A stretch of 64,000 nucleotides of DNA. It comes from Agrobacterium tumefaciens. GTDB lineage: Bacteria > Pseudomonadota > Alphaproteobacteria > Rhizobiales > Rhizobiaceae. This document shows, piece by piece, positions 16,849 through 26,356 of the stretch. The notes under the pieces were generated by a model. The model searched no databases and was not told the DNA's origin. It saw nothing but the letters and a program-made list of their open reading frames with translations. The DNA lies in NCBI GenBank assembly GCA_025559845.1, contig CP048469.1:1550001-1614000 (forward strand), in the 5' to 3' direction. Within the stretch, counting starts at the first letter, position 1. Every line of letters begins with the position of its first letter. A program made the position numbers and the translations under genes.

Positions 16849-17673
16849 TCAGATATCGGCACCGATGACCTGATCCATCAGGCGTGAGGGCTCCGAACAC
16901 CCAGCCTCTCCTACCACGCGCGCTGGAACACCCGCCACGGTGGTCTTGGGCGGCACATGCTTCAGAACGACGGAGCCTGCGGCAATGCGCGAGCAGCTGC
17001 CGATCTCGATATTGCCGAGAATCTTGGCGCCTGCGCCGATCATCACGCCATTGCCGATCTTCGGATGGCGGTCGGCGCCTTCCTTGCCCGTACCGCCCAG
17101 CGTCACACCATGCAGAATGGAGACGTTGTCGCCGATGACGGCGGTTTCCCCTACGACAAGCCCGGTCGCATGATCGAGGAAGATCCCCTTGCCGATCCGC
17201 GCAGCCGGGTTGATGTCCGTCTGGAAAATCGAGGACGAACGACTTTGCAGATAGAACGCAAAGTCCCTGCGGCCCTTCTGCAGCAGCCAGTGCGCGAGGC
17301 GGTGCGTCTGGATGGCGTGGAAACCCTTGAAATACAGAAGCGGCTCCATGAACCGCGTGCAGGCCGGGTCACGGTCGTAGACGGCCTGGATATCGACGCG
17401 CAGCACACTGCCCCATTCCGGCCAGTCTTCCAGCATGTCCTGGAACGTCTGGCGCAGAAGAACGGCCTGCATGTCGGGATGGTCTAGGAGTTCGCAGATC
17501 CGGTAGATCACGCACTCTTCCAGCGAACGATGATTGAGGATGGTCGAATACAGGAATGCCGACAGCAGCGGATCTTGCGCAGCAGCGGTGCGCGCCTCGT
17601 GCAGCAGACTTCCCCAGATCGGGTCGACGATCGCCAGTTGATCCTGCTGACGGGCCTCGGTACGTGCGACCAT
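16849..17673 (-). CDS. cysE: Serine O-acetyltransferase
   Basis: CysE makes O-acetylserine from serine and acetyl-CoA, the first step of cysteine synthesis. The 274-residue sequence has the helical N-terminal domain (WGSLLHEARTAAAQDPLLSA) and the left-handed hexapeptide beta helix. That helix carries the catalytic segment DHATGLVVGETAVIG and the loop GGTGKEGADRHPKI. The ATG at 17673 has GAGGAGG upstream; the frame extends five codons more without one. It is a single gene. Confidence 0.95.
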   Translation of the reverse strand: MVARTEARQQDQLAIVDPIWGSLLHEARTAAAQDPLLSAFLYSTILNHRSLEECVIYRICELLDHPDMQAVLLRQTFQDMLEDWPEWGSVLRVDIQAVYDRDPACTRFMEPLLYFKGFHAIQTHRLAHWLLQKGRRDFAFYLQSRSSSIFQTDINPAARIGKGIFLDHATGLVVGETAVIGDNVSILHGVTLGGTGKEGADRHPKIGNGVMIGAGAKILGNIEIGSCSRIAAGSVVLKHVPPKTTVAGVPARVVGEAGCSEPSRLMDQVIGADI

Positions 17674-17818
17674 GAATGGCCTCCTCATGAACGTGGTCGT
17701 TCTTTATACAAAAAAAGACGTCCGTTAGAAATGGGATTCGAACGACGACTTTAAAGGCGGGATAGCCTCAGTTTTTCTTCATCATTGATGAAAAAGCGTT
17801 TCTTGCCGGGCGCGGCTT

Positions 17819-18595
17819 TTAGAGACTGGCGTAAAACTCCAGAACCGCAGCCTTGAACACCCTGTCGCCGACGGCAAGCATATGATCGCGGCCGGGAATG
17901 TCGATGGCACGTGCATGCGGCATAAGGGCGGCAAGTTCTTCACCCGAACCGGCAATATCGTCCTTGGTGCCGACGCCGATCAAGGTCGGAACGTCGATTT
18001 TGCCCATGTCTTCGCGGCTGACGAGAACACGCGAGGTCTCGATACACGCAGCCAGCGCCAGCCGGTCGCTTTTCGTCTGATCGGCAAACGCCCGGAACAT
18101 GCGGCCACGCTCATGCGTCACCACATCGAGCGACGGCGCAAGCAGCGCCTCGGCAATAGGGTCCCAGTCGCCGACGCCATCGACCATGCCGATGCCGAGC
18201 CCGCCGAATACCAGAGACCGCACCCGTTCCGGATGCGCGAGTGTCAGAAAGGCGGAGATACGGGCGCCCATGGAATATCCCATGATATGCGCTTCCGGAA
18301 TTCCCAGATGATTGAGCAGCGCCACGGCATCGCCAGCCATGACGGATGGATAATAAGCCTCCGTGTCATGCGGTTTGTCGCTTGCGCCATGGCCGCGATT
18401 GTCGATGGCGATCACCCGGTATCCCGCCTCTCCCAGCGTCTTCAGCCATCCGGGATGAACCCAGTTGACGTTGGCGCTGGAGGCAAAGCCATGAATGAGC
18501 AAAACCGGCTCGCCAGCAGGATCACCCTCATCGAAATAGGCCAGACGCAGGCCATCGTGAGAAAAATCGGAAAACTGCGGCGTGTTGAGATTCAT
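17819..18595 (-). CDS. Alpha/beta hydrolase
   Basis: This 258-residue protein has a complete alpha/beta hydrolase triad: oxyanion motif HGFASSANVNW, nucleophile elbow GYSMGARIS with Ser near residue 110, acid in GVGTKDDIAG and base in PGRDHMLAVGD. The fold branch resembles 3-oxoadipate enol-lactonase and proline iminopeptidase, but the substrate is not determined. The second in-frame ATG (18595) is preferred because AAGG lies nine bases upstream; the first (18604) abuts the same AAGG. The gene is alone, between cysE and the divergent zinc-finger gene. Confidence 0.88.
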   Translation of the reverse strand: MNLNTPQFSDFSHDGLRLAYFDEGDPAGEPVLLIHGFASSANVNWVHPGWLKTLGEAGYRVIAIDNRGHGASDKPHDTEAYYPSVMAGDAVALLNHLGIPEAHIMGYSMGARISAFLTLAHPERVRSLVFGGLGIGMVDGVGDWDPIAEALLAPSLDVVTHERGRMFRAFADQTKSDRLALAACIETSRVLVSREDMGKIDVPTLIGVGTKDDIAGSGEELAALMPHARAIDIPGRDHMLAVGDRVFKAAVLEFYASL

Positions 18596-18765
18596 CAAAG
18601 ACATCCTTTTTGCCGGACCATATGGCAGGAAATCGCATGGTTGAACATGTTTTCCTGACGATTTTTATGGAGATGCAACGCGTTTGAGGCTACATATCCG
18701 CAACAATGAGCCTGGCCGCGTTGACGGCGTGAGGCTCACCCACAATTTCGCATTTGGAGACAAGC

Positions 18766-19011
18766 ATGGCCGGGCATTCCATTCCCCACTTCCAGAACGA
18801 CGGCGGACACCGCATGATCGAGATCGGCGTCAAGGAATTCATGTGCACCGGCGCTTCGGTTCCTTACGATCACCCCCATATTTTCATCGACATGGGCGAC
18901 GACAACGAAAAAGTCTGTTCGTACTGCTCCACGCTTTACCGCTACAACCCGTCGCTGAAGGCCGAGCAGACCAATCCTCCGGGCTGCGTCTTTCACGTGA
19001 AGGCGGCCTGA
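18766..19011 (+). CDS. CHCC zinc-finger protein (NDUFS6-like)
   Basis: This 81-residue protein has the zf-CHCC pattern: FMCTGAS, then DHPHIFIDMG, then VCSYCSTLYRY. These give the Cys, His and paired Cys ligands in the order and spacing seen in NDUFS6, the 13-kDa zinc subunit of mitochondrial complex I. The bacterial protein is thus a likely complex I accessory subunit or a relative with another role. The ATG at 18766 has GGAG upstream; the in-frame TTG four codons earlier overlaps that site. The FAD monooxygenase gene follows after 29 bp, so the two are probably co-transcribed. Confidence 0.88.
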   Translation: MAGHSIPHFQNDGGHRMIEIGVKEFMCTGASVPYDHPHIFIDMGDDNEKVCSYCSTLYRYNPSLKAEQTNPPGCVFHVKAA

Positions 19012-19040
19012 TCCCTTCTTTTTCCTGATTGGGGCTTCCA

Positions 19041-20207
19041 ATGCCCGTTAAATCCGTTGCTATTGTCGGTGCCGGCATCGCCGGTCTTACCGCTGCGCTT
19101 TCTTTTGCCCGCAAGGGCGTGAGCTGCGACATTCTCGAACAGGCGCCCGAACTTGCAGAAGTCGGCGCCGGTCTTCAGGTCTCGCCGAACGCCGCACGCA
19201 TTCTGGCGGAACTCGAGGTGCTGCCGCAGCTCGAAGCGCGCTGGACCGAGCCGGTCAGCATCGACCTAGCATCCGGCAAGTCGCTTGCCACGCTTCTTTC
19301 CCTGCCGGTCGGCGCGGTTGCGCGCTCCCGCTGGGGCCAGCCTTACGGCGTTCTTCACCGCGCCACCCTGCAAAGGGCGCTCCATGAGGCGGTGATGCGC
19401 AATCCGCTCTGCCATCTGCATCTTGGCAAGCGTATTGAGAATGCAAAAGCCGAGACCATCGCCGCACTCACCTTTCGCGAACACGACCTGATTGTCGGTG
19501 CCGATGGCGTCTGGTCTGCCGCGCGTTTTTCCGTGCCGTCAGCACCCTTGTCGACCTTTTCGGGAAATGTCGCCTGGCGTTTCACCGTCAACGACCGCGA
19601 CGTGCCGTCTTCCGTCAACAAGCGCGCCGTCACGGCCTATCTCGGCCCGCGCGGCCACATCGTTGCCTATCCTCTGAAAGAGGTCGGTGGCCTCAACATC
19701 GTGGCGATTGCGCTTGGCCCGGACCCCGGCGCCACATGGCGGGCAGAATCGAGCGGCCAGCACAAGACGATGCTGATGCAGCAGTTTCGCGACTGGAACC
19801 CGGAAATCGTCAAATTGCTTGCCTCTGCAGAGCAGCCGACCTTCTGGCCGCTGTACCAGGCCGGTGCCGGACACTGGCACAATGGCCGCGACACCGTGCT
19901 GATCGGCGACGCCGCCCACGCGATGATGCCTTTTGCCGCGCAGGGAGCCGCCATGGCCATCGAGGACGCCTTCGAACTGGCGGGCAAGGTCACGGGTGCC
20001 CTGTCCCTGCCGCAGGCGCTGGCCTCCTTCGAGGCCCTGCGTCTGCCTCGCATTGAAAAGGCCCGCAAGCGGGCCTCCGTCAATCGTTTCGCCTATCACG
20101 CCCGCGGTCCCTTCCGCCTGGGAAGGGACTTTGTTTTCGCCACGCGCCCGACGCAGGCCTTTCTCAAGGACTTCGACTGGCTCTACGGCTACCGCGCCGA
20201 AGGCTGA
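19041..20207 (+). CDS. FAD-dependent aromatic-ring monooxygenase family protein
   Basis: This 388-residue flavoprotein is of the salicylate hydroxylase/UbiH type. The N-terminal Rossmann motif is VGAGIAGLTAALSFARKG, the central signature is DLIVGADGVWSAAR and the second FAD motif is LIGDAAHAMMPFAAQGAAMAIED. These proteins hydroxylate aromatic rings using NAD(P)H and O2. The ring substrate is unknown and no catabolic genes are nearby. The ATG at 19041 is used in place of an upstream TTG. Its stop lies 10 bp from the convergent metC stop. Confidence 0.9.
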   Translation: MPVKSVAIVGAGIAGLTAALSFARKGVSCDILEQAPELAEVGAGLQVSPNAARILAELEVLPQLEARWTEPVSIDLASGKSLATLLSLPVGAVARSRWGQPYGVLHRATLQRALHEAVMRNPLCHLHLGKRIENAKAETIAALTFREHDLIVGADGVWSAARFSVPSAPLSTFSGNVAWRFTVNDRDVPSSVNKRAVTAYLGPRGHIVAYPLKEVGGLNIVAIALGPDPGATWRAESSGQHKTMLMQQFRDWNPEIVKLLASAEQPTFWPLYQAGAGHWHNGRDTVLIGDAAHAMMPFAAQGAAMAIEDAFELAGKVTGALSLPQALASFEALRLPRIEKARKRASVNRFAYHARGPFRLGRDFVFATRPTQAFLKDFDWLYGYRAEG

Positions 20208-20216
20208 TCGCTCTGC

Positions 20217-21404
20217 TCAGACCGCCGCAGCGGCTGCAAAACCGATCTCGAGATCCTTCTTGAGATCGGCAACATCTTCAAGGCCGATCTGCAGACGGAT
20301 GACCGGACCTTCGCTCGGGCCCTTGGCAACTGTTCGGTCGGCCAGCGACACCATGACGGCCAGCGATTCGTAACCGCCCCAGGAATAACCGAGACCAAAG
20401 AACGTCAGCGCATCGAGGAAGGCCTGCGCCGCCTCCTTGAACTTTCCGTCTTCCGCCTTGAGCACGAAGGAGAACACGCCGCTTGCGCCCTTGAAATCGC
20501 GCTTCCAGAGATCGTGCCCCGGAAAACTCGGCAAGGCCGGATGCAGAACCCGCAGCACATCGTCGCGGCCTTCCAGCCAGGTGGCGATGTCGAGCGCGCT
20601 TTTCTGGTGGTGCTCCAGCCGCACGCCCATGGTGCGCAGGCCGCGCAGGATCTGGTAGGCGTCATCGGACGTCACGCAGATGCCGAGATTGGCATTGGCC
20701 TGGTAAAGCGCCTTCCAGTGCTTCTCGTTGGAGGAAACGAAGCCCATCAACACATCGGAATGACCGGAGGGATATTTCGTCGCCGCATGGATCGACACGT
20801 CGACACCAAAATCCAGCGGCTTGAAATAAAGCGGCGTCGCCCAGGTGTTATCCATGGTGACGACACAGTCATATTTATGCGCGACGGCAGTGATCGCCGC
20901 GATATCCTGAATTTCGAAGGTGTTCGAACCCGGCGCTTCGGTGTGGATGAGCCTGGTGTTCGGGCGAATGAGCTTTTCGATGCCTGCACCGATCGAAGGA
21001 TCGTAATAGTCGATCTCCACACCGAGCTTGCGCAGCATCACATTGCAGAAACGCCGTGTCGGGAAATAGACCGAATCCACGATCAGGGCGTGATCGCCGG
21101 CCGAGAGGTAGGCAAGAAACGGAACCGTGACCGCAGCCAGACCCGATGGCACGAGAATCGTGCCGGCAGAACCCTCCAGCTCGTTGACCAGATTGCAGAG
21201 CGCATCCGTCGTGGGCGTGCCATGCGTGCCGTAGGTGTATTTCTGGTCTTCCGTCGCAAGCGTCTTCGCATCGGGAAAAAGGACCGTGGAACCACGAACG
21301 ATGGGGGGATTGACGAAACCGAAGCAGTCATACGGGTCGTTGCCGCCATGGGCCAGGCGGGTATTCACACCTGCGCCTGCGCGCAGGTCATTTTTCTTGG
21401 TCAT
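20217..21404 (-). CDS. metC: Cystathionine beta-lyase
   Basis: This 395-residue PLP enzyme of the Cys/Met metabolism family cleaves cystathionine to homocysteine in methionine synthesis. The PLP lysine lies in HAATKYPSGHSDVLMG near residue 210, and the phosphate and ring contacts are in EAPGSNTFEIQDI and VTMDNTWATPLYF. The SDVLMG context and overall pattern fit MetC rather than cystathionine gamma-synthase. It is monocistronic and divergent from the aap operon across a 373-bp AT-rich region. Confidence 0.92.
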   Translation of the reverse strand: MTKKNDLRAGAGVNTRLAHGGNDPYDCFGFVNPPIVRGSTVLFPDAKTLATEDQKYTYGTHGTPTTDALCNLVNELEGSAGTILVPSGLAAVTVPFLAYLSAGDHALIVDSVYFPTRRFCNVMLRKLGVEIDYYDPSIGAGIEKLIRPNTRLIHTEAPGSNTFEIQDIAAITAVAHKYDCVVTMDNTWATPLYFKPLDFGVDVSIHAATKYPSGHSDVLMGFVSSNEKHWKALYQANANLGICVTSDDAYQILRGLRTMGVRLEHHQKSALDIATWLEGRDDVLRVLHPALPSFPGHDLWKRDFKGASGVFSFVLKAEDGKFKEAAQAFLDALTFFGLGYSWGGYESLAVMVSLADRTVAKGPSEGPVIRLQIGLEDVADLKKDLEIGFAAAAAV

Positions 21405-21777
21405 TGCGGATCAGCTTTCGAAGATGTTTGACGCGAGCGACAATGCTGAGCGCGCAACCCAAGGTCAAGCCCTCAACGATGACACCGAACCGTACCGTTT
21501 TGCCTCAAAAACAGCACGCAAAAAGTATACAAAAAATATGCACGCGTAAATTTTTGCCAAAACATGCTTATTTTTTCATCCTATGCACTGTTTAAAGTCA
21601 AATTTTGGAAAATTCCGTTTTGTAGGCACAATTATTGCTCGCAAGTCTTGACCCAAGCCGGAATGTCGACTGTGATGTACAAGGCGGATCAAAAAGATAC
21701 GCCGAAGGGGGAACTGGGGGAACACAATCACGCAGACCCTCTTCCAATTAGATGAGAACAAACAAAGGTTGGGAAAA
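21405..21777. other. Divergent AT-rich regulatory region between metC and aapJ
   Basis: There is no gene in these 373 bp. The region is clearly richer in A and T than its surroundings and contains the sigma-54 promoter of the aap operon at 21624-21639. The 128 bases between the expected start of transcription and the aapJ ATG carry no hairpin that I recognise as a known riboswitch. I found no perfect NtrC site. Confidence 0.6.
21624..21639 (+). promoter_or_regulatory. Sigma-54 (-24/-12) promoter of the aap operon
   Basis: AGGCACAATTATTGCT matches the RpoN consensus TGGCAC-N5-TTGCW at all but the first base, with exactly ten bases between the invariant GG and GC. Transcription should start near 21650, about 128 bases before aapJ. 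The aap system of rhizobia is known to respond to nitrogen status, which agrees with sigma-54 and NtrC control. Confidence 0.75.
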
Positions 21778-22800
21778 ATGAAAAAGGCAATTCTGTCAGC
21801 CGCTGTTGGCGCTGCGGTTTTGGGGGGAGCGTCATTCGCTTCGGCTGCGACACTGGACGACGTTAAGGCAAAGGGTTTCGTTCAGTGCGGCGTCAACACA
21901 GGTCTTGCAGGTTTCGCATCGCCGGATTCGGCTGGTGAATGGACTGGCTTCGACGTCGATTACTGCCGCGCAGTCGCGTCTGCTATCTTCAACGATCCCA
22001 AAAAGGTAAAATTCACGCCCACGACCGCACAGAGCCGCTTCACCGCTCTGCAGTCTGGCGAAATCGATCTCCTGGCACGTAACACCACCTGGACGATCAG
22101 CCGCGACACCGCGCTCGGCTTCAACTTCCGTTACGTCAACTATTACGACGGCCAGGGCTTCATGGTCCCGAAGAGCCTCAACGTAAAGTCCGCTCTTGAA
22201 CTGTCCGGCGCAGCCGTCTGCGTTCAGTCCGGTACGACCACCGAACTCAACCTCGCCGACTACTTCAAGGCCAACAACCTGCAGTACAACCCAGTCGTCT
22301 TCGAAAAGCTCGAAGAAGTGAACGCCGCCTACCAGGCTGGCCGTTGCGACGTTTACACCACCGACCAGTCGGGCCTGTATTCGATCCGCCTGTCGCTGAG
22401 CAACCCGGATGACCATATCGTTCTGCCGGAAATCATCTCCAAGGAGCCGCTTGGCCCGGCCGTCCGCCAGGGCGACGACAAGTGGTTCGACATCGTTTCC
22501 TGGGCTGGTTACGCGCTGGTACAGGCTGAAGAGTTCGGCATCACCAAGGCCAACGTCGACGAGATGAAGAACTCGACCAACCCGGACATCCGCCGCTTCC
22601 TCGGCGCTGAAGCCGACACCAAGATCGGTACCGACCTCGGCCTGACCAACGACTGGGCCTACAACATCATCAAGGGCGTCGGCAACTACGGCGAAGTCTT
22701 TGAGCGCAACATCGGTACGGGCACCCCGCTCAAGATCGAGCGCGGCCTGAACGCTCTGTGGTCGAAGGGCGGTCTGCAATACGCACCGCCGATCCGCTAA
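21778..22800 (+). CDS. aapJ: General L-amino acid ABC transporter, periplasmic binding protein
   Basis: This 340-residue protein is the substrate-binding component of the general amino acid permease of rhizobia, which imports many L-amino acids. A signal peptide of about 22 residues (KKAILSAAVGAAVLGGASFA) ends at SAAT. The family marks are GVNTGLAGFASPDSAGEWTGFDVDYCRA and the ligand-pocket TTAQSRFTALQSGEIDLLARNTTWT. The ATG at 21778 is chosen over the in-frame TTG at 21769. It is first in the aapJQMP operon and followed by a stem-loop at 22821. Confidence 0.95.
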   Translation: MKKAILSAAVGAAVLGGASFASAATLDDVKAKGFVQCGVNTGLAGFASPDSAGEWTGFDVDYCRAVASAIFNDPKKVKFTPTTAQSRFTALQSGEIDLLARNTTWTISRDTALGFNFRYVNYYDGQGFMVPKSLNVKSALELSGAAVCVQSGTTTELNLADYFKANNLQYNPVVFEKLEEVNAAYQAGRCDVYTTDQSGLYSIRLSLSNPDDHIVLPEIISKEPLGPAVRQGDDKWFDIVSWAGYALVQAEEFGITKANVDEMKNSTNPDIRRFLGAEADTKIGTDLGLTNDWAYNIIKGVGNYGEVFERNIGTGTPLKIERGLNALWSKGGLQYAPPIR

Positions 22801-22820
22801 GCGGTCGCATAAAACACTGA

Positions 22821-22845
22821 ACAAGGCGGCCGCTGGCCGCCTTGT
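22821..22845 (+). terminator. Stem-loop between aapJ and aapQ (not a true terminator)
   Basis: A perfect 11-bp stem ACAAGGCGGCC/GGCCGCCTTGT with a three-base loop is followed by CTGCC, not by a T run. It probably protects the 3' end of the aapJ message or causes partial termination, so that the binding protein is made in excess over the permease. Confidence 0.6.
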
Positions 22846-22905
22846 CTGCCTATAAAAACAAAACAATGGGCCAAACAGGCCATATCTTTCGGGGACCGGG
22901 CAAGC

Positions 22906-24099
22906 ATGACTGATCAGGCTACAATTGCGCCTTCCGGCGGGCGAACGACCCGCTCATTGATCTACGATCCCAAAATTCGTTCTATCGCCTTCCAGATTCT
23001 GACCATCGTTGTTCTGGTGATCTCCGTCTGGTGGATCGGGCACAACGTGGCGACGAACCTCGCACGTTCCAACACCGCGTCCGGTTACGGCTTCCTCGCA
23101 GGCCGTTCCGGTTTCGATATCGGCGATACGCTGATCGAATACAGCAGCAACTCCACCTATGGACGAGCACTCGTTGTCGGCTTCCTCAACACCTTGATGG
23201 TTGCGGCAATCGGCATCGTCACGGCAACGATCATCGGCTTCATCGTCGGTATCGGCCGCCTTTCCGGCAACTGGCTGATTGCCAAGCTGTGCACCGTCTA
23301 TGTTGAAGTCTTCCGCAACATCCCACCGTTGCTGGTCATCTTCTTCTGGTATTCGGGCGTCCTCAGAGCGCTGCCGAACGTGCGCGAATCTCTCGCGCTG
23401 CCATTCAACGTTTTCCTCAACAACCGCGGCCTGGTGTTTCCCAAGCCCATCTGGGGCGAAAACGCCTGGATGATCGCGGTCGCGATCCTTGTCGGGATCA
23501 TCGCGACGGTTGGGGTCTACAAATGGGCAACAAAGCGCCAGATGGCGACCGGCCAGCGGTTCCCGATCCTCTGGACCGCCATCGCGCTGATTATCGGACT
23601 GCCGCTCATCACCTTCCTGGCGCTCGGCGCACCCATCACGTTCGACATTCCTGTAGCCGGACGTTTCAACCTGACGGGTGGCGGCACGATCCTGCCGGAA
23701 TTCTTCGCGCTTTACCTGGCACTGTCGTTCTATACGGCGGCCTTCATCGCGGAAATCATCCGTGCCGGTATTCGCGGCGTTTCCAAGGGCCAGACGGAAG
23801 CCTCGACGGCTCTCGGCGTCCAGCCGGGCCTGACCACGCGCCTCGTCGTGGTGCCGCAGGCAATGCGCATCATCATTCCGCCGCTGACAAGCCAGTATCT
23901 CAACCTCACGAAGAACTCGTCGCTTGGCGTCGCCATCGGTTATCCGGAACTCGTTTCCACCGGCGGCACGACCATGAACCAGACCGGTCAGGCTGTTGAA
24001 ATAGTCTCGATCTGGATCGTCGTTTATCTCAGCATCAGTCTCGCAACGTCGCTGTTCATGAACTGGTTCAACGCCAAGATGGCTCTGGTGGAGAGATAA
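22906..24099 (+). CDS. aapQ: General L-amino acid ABC transporter, permease AapQ
   Basis: This 397-residue inner-membrane permease belongs to the polar amino acid (HEQRo/GltJ) type. An N-terminal helix (IAFQILTIVVLVISVWWIG) and a central pair of extra helices distinguish Aap permeases from shorter family members. The coupling loop to the ATPase, usually EAA-x3-G, reads EASTALGVQPGLTTRLVVVPQAMR near residue 300. It follows aapJ by 105 bp, across the stem-loop, and is 3 bp before aapM. Confidence 0.94.
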   Translation: MTDQATIAPSGGRTTRSLIYDPKIRSIAFQILTIVVLVISVWWIGHNVATNLARSNTASGYGFLAGRSGFDIGDTLIEYSSNSTYGRALVVGFLNTLMVAAIGIVTATIIGFIVGIGRLSGNWLIAKLCTVYVEVFRNIPPLLVIFFWYSGVLRALPNVRESLALPFNVFLNNRGLVFPKPIWGENAWMIAVAILVGIIATVGVYKWATKRQMATGQRFPILWTAIALIIGLPLITFLALGAPITFDIPVAGRFNLTGGGTILPEFFALYLALSFYTAAFIAEIIRAGIRGVSKGQTEASTALGVQPGLTTRLVVVPQAMRIIIPPLTSQYLNLTKNSSLGVAIGYPELVSTGGTTMNQTGQAVEIVSIWIVVYLSISLATSLFMNWFNAKMALVER

Positions 24100-24102
24100 G
24101 CC

Positions 24103-25257
24103 ATGGACACCAGAAACATTCACTTCGTTCGTTCCAGCATGCTTGCGCCGGAGCCTCCGCCGCACAGCGAAAAGAACATTGCCGGCTGGGTGCGCAGCAA
24201 CCTCCTGGCAACGCCCAAGGACGTGATCCTGACGATCATCGGTCTGTTGATCGTGTTCGCCATTCTTCCGGGCGCAATCAACTGGCTTTTCCTGCAGGCA
24301 AGCTGGTTCGGTGCAGACCGCACCGCCTGCCTCAGCGTTGCACAGGGCGGCGTCCAGCCGGATGGCTGGAGCGGTGCCTGCTGGGCATTCGTACAGGATC
24401 GCTTTTCGCAGTTCATCTTCGGTCGTTATCCGCTCGATGAGCGCTGGCGTCCCATGCTGGTCGGCATCCTGTTCATCGCCCTCCTCGTCCCTCTGCTCAT
24501 CCCCAAGCTGCCGCACAAGGGCCTGAACGCCCTTCTGCTGTTCGTCATCTTCCCGGTCGTTGCCTTCTTCATCCTGCATGGCGGCTTCGGACTGGAACGT
24601 GTCGAAACCCCGCTCTGGGGTGGCCTGATGGTGACGTTGATCCTGTCCTTCGTCGGTATCGCGGTATCGCTGCCGCTCGGTATTCTTCTGGCGCTCGGCC
24701 GTCGGTCGAACATGCCCGTCGTGAAGATGCTGTGTGTCACCTTTATCGAGGTGGTGCGCGGTGTGCCTCTGATCACGGTTCTGTTCATGGCCAACGTGAT
24801 GTTGCCGCTCTTCCTGCCGACAGGCTGGACGATCGACAACTTCCTGCGTGCGCTGGTCGGTGTCGCCCTCTTCGCCTCTGCCTATATGGCCGAAGTGATC
24901 CGTGGCGGCCTGCAGGCGATCCCCAAGGGGCAGTCCGAAGGCGCCGATTCTCTCGGTCTCGGTTATTGGCAGAAGATGCGTCTGATCATTCTGCCGCAGG
25001 CGATCAAGCTGGTCATCCCAGGCATCGTCAACACCTTCATCGGCCTGTTCAAGGATACGTCCCTCGTCTCGATCATCGGTATGTTCGACCTGCTCGGCAT
25101 CGTCCGCCTGAACTTTACCGACACGACATGGATCACGCCTGTCACGCCCATTACCGGCCTCATCTTCGCCGGTTTCATTTTCTGGATATTCTGCTTCGGC
25201 ATGTCGCGTTATTCTGCCTTCATGGAACGGCACCTCGACACCGGGCACAAACGATAA
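24103..25257 (+). CDS. aapM: General L-amino acid ABC transporter, permease AapM
   Basis: This 384-residue partner permease of AapQ has hydrophobic segments throughout, with an extended N-terminal half as in AapQ. The conserved pore motif is [17 protein letters not shown] and the coupling loop is [24 protein letters not shown] near residue 285. The ATG lies 3 bp after the aapQ stop and the gene ends 11 bp before aapP, so the permease and ATPase genes are one unit. Confidence 0.94.
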   Translation: MDTRNIHFVRSSMLAPEPPPHSEKNIAGWVRSNLLATPKDVILTIIGLLIVFAILPGAINWLFLQASWFGADRTACLSVAQGGVQPDGWSGACWAFVQDRFSQFIFGRYPLDERWRPMLVGILFIALLVPLLIPKLPHKGLNALLLFVIFPVVAFFILHGGFGLERVETPLWGGLMVTLILSFVGIAVSLPLGILLALGRRSNMPVVKMLCVTFIEVVRGVPLITVLFMANVMLPLFLPTGWTIDNFLRALVGVALFASAYMAEVIRGGLQAIPKGQSEGADSLGLGYWQKMRLIILPQAIKLVIPGIVNTFIGLFKDTSLVSIIGMFDLLGIVRLNFTDTTWITPVTPITGLIFAGFIFWIFCFGMSRYSAFMERHLDTGHKR

Positions 25258-25268
25258 GGGACGCTCAA

Positions 25269-26042
25269 ATGGCAGAAACCCAAGCAAAAAAACTGGCCGT
25301 TTCGGCAACCGACGTTGCAATCGAAATCGTCGGCATGAACAAGTGGTACGGCGATTTCCACGTGCTGCGCGACATCAACCTCAAGGTCATGCGCGGCGAG
25401 CGCATCGTCATTGCCGGCCCTTCCGGTTCCGGCAAGTCGACCATGATCCGCTGCATCAACCGTCTGGAAGAACACCAGTCGGGCAACATCTTCGTTGACG
25501 GTATCGAACTCACCAACGACCTGAAGAAGATCGATGAAGTGCGTCGCGAAGTCGGCATGGTGTTCCAGCACTTCAACCTCTTCCCGCATCTGACGATCCT
25601 GGAAAACTGCACGCTGGCACCGATCTGGGTTCGCAAGATGCCGAAGAAGGAGGCCGAGGAAGTGGCGATGCACTACCTCAAGCGCGTCAAGATCCCCGAG
25701 CAGGCCAACAAATATCCCGGTCAGCTTTCCGGTGGTCAGCAGCAGCGTGTGGCAATCGCCCGCTCGCTGTGCATGAAGCCGAAGATCATGCTGTTCGACG
25801 AACCGACCTCGGCACTTGACCCGGAAATGGTCAAGGAAGTGCTGGATACGATGGTGAGCCTTGCCGAAGACGGCATGACCATGCTGTGCGTGACCCACGA
25901 AATGGGTTTTGCTCGTCAGGTGGCAAACCGGGTGATCTTCATGGATCAGGGCCAGATCGTCGAACAGAACTCCCCGCAGGAGTTCTTCGACAATCCGCAG
26001 CACGAGCGCACCAAGCTCTTCCTCAGCCAGATTCTGCACTAG
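25269..26042 (+). CDS. aapP: General L-amino acid ABC transporter, ATPase AapP
   Basis: This 257-residue ABC ATPase energises AapQM. Walker A is GPSGSGKST near residue 56, the signature is [13 protein letters not shown], Walker B is [13 protein letters not shown] and the switch histidine is in [11 protein letters not shown]. Length and sequence fit the polar amino acid uptake ATPases. The long frame running upstream into aapM was rejected; the ATG at 25269 begins a normal N-terminus. An intrinsic terminator closes the operon at 26088. Confidence 0.95.
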   Translation: MAETQAKKLAVSATDVAIEIVGMNKWYGDFHVLRDINLKVMRGERIVIAGPSGSGKSTMIRCINRLEEHQSGNIFVDGIELTNDLKKIDEVRREVGMVFQHFNLFPHLTILENCTLAPIWVRKMPKKEAEEVAMHYLKRVKIPEQANKYPGQLSGGQQQRVAIARSLCMKPKIMLFDEPTSALDPEMVKEVLDTMVSLAEDGMTMLCVTHEMGFARQVANRVIFMDQGQIVEQNSPQEFFDNPQHERTKLFLSQILH

Positions 26043-26087
26043 GCCAGATTCTTCACCAGGATCGAAGAAACATCGAACCTTCATCAG

Positions 26088-26113
26088 ACGGGGCCTCAAT
26101 GGCCCCGTTTTTT
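26088..26113 (+). terminator. Intrinsic terminator of the aap operon
   Basis: An 8-bp stem ACGGGGCC/GGCCCCGT with loop TCAAT is followed by six T. It lies 45 bp after the aapP stop. Confidence 0.9.
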
Positions 26114-26327
26114 ATTGGCCGATCGCAGTTTTCGGCGATTTTTTTGGGCCGCAGCGATTCCGGAAATTCGAATCTCTTGTGACATTTCCGGCAATCAAAG
26201 GCTTCGAACAGGGTTGAATAGCACCTCAACGACACGAATTAACTATCTGTTACGAAACGAAAATCCTTGTTTTGCAGGGCTTCTGGAGTGCCTTGTCATT
26301 TTTTTGTCAAATCATGCAATTTTCCGC

Positions 26328-26356
26328 TTGCGGACATTCAAGAGCCTGACTATAAG
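26328..26356 (+). promoter_or_regulatory. Promoter of the first tRNA-Glu gene
   Basis: TTGCGG (26328-26333) and TATAAG (26351-26356) are separated by 17 bp, a good housekeeping promoter. The tRNA begins about 21 bases after the -10. The same elements precede the second copy. Confidence 0.7.

Noticed and set aside
22954..25320. 788-codon minus-strand open frame opposite aapQ and aapM
   Set aside because: Its translation is dominated by Arg, Asp, His and Gln with no family pattern. It is a shadow of the GC-rich permease genes on the other strand, which have clear motifs.
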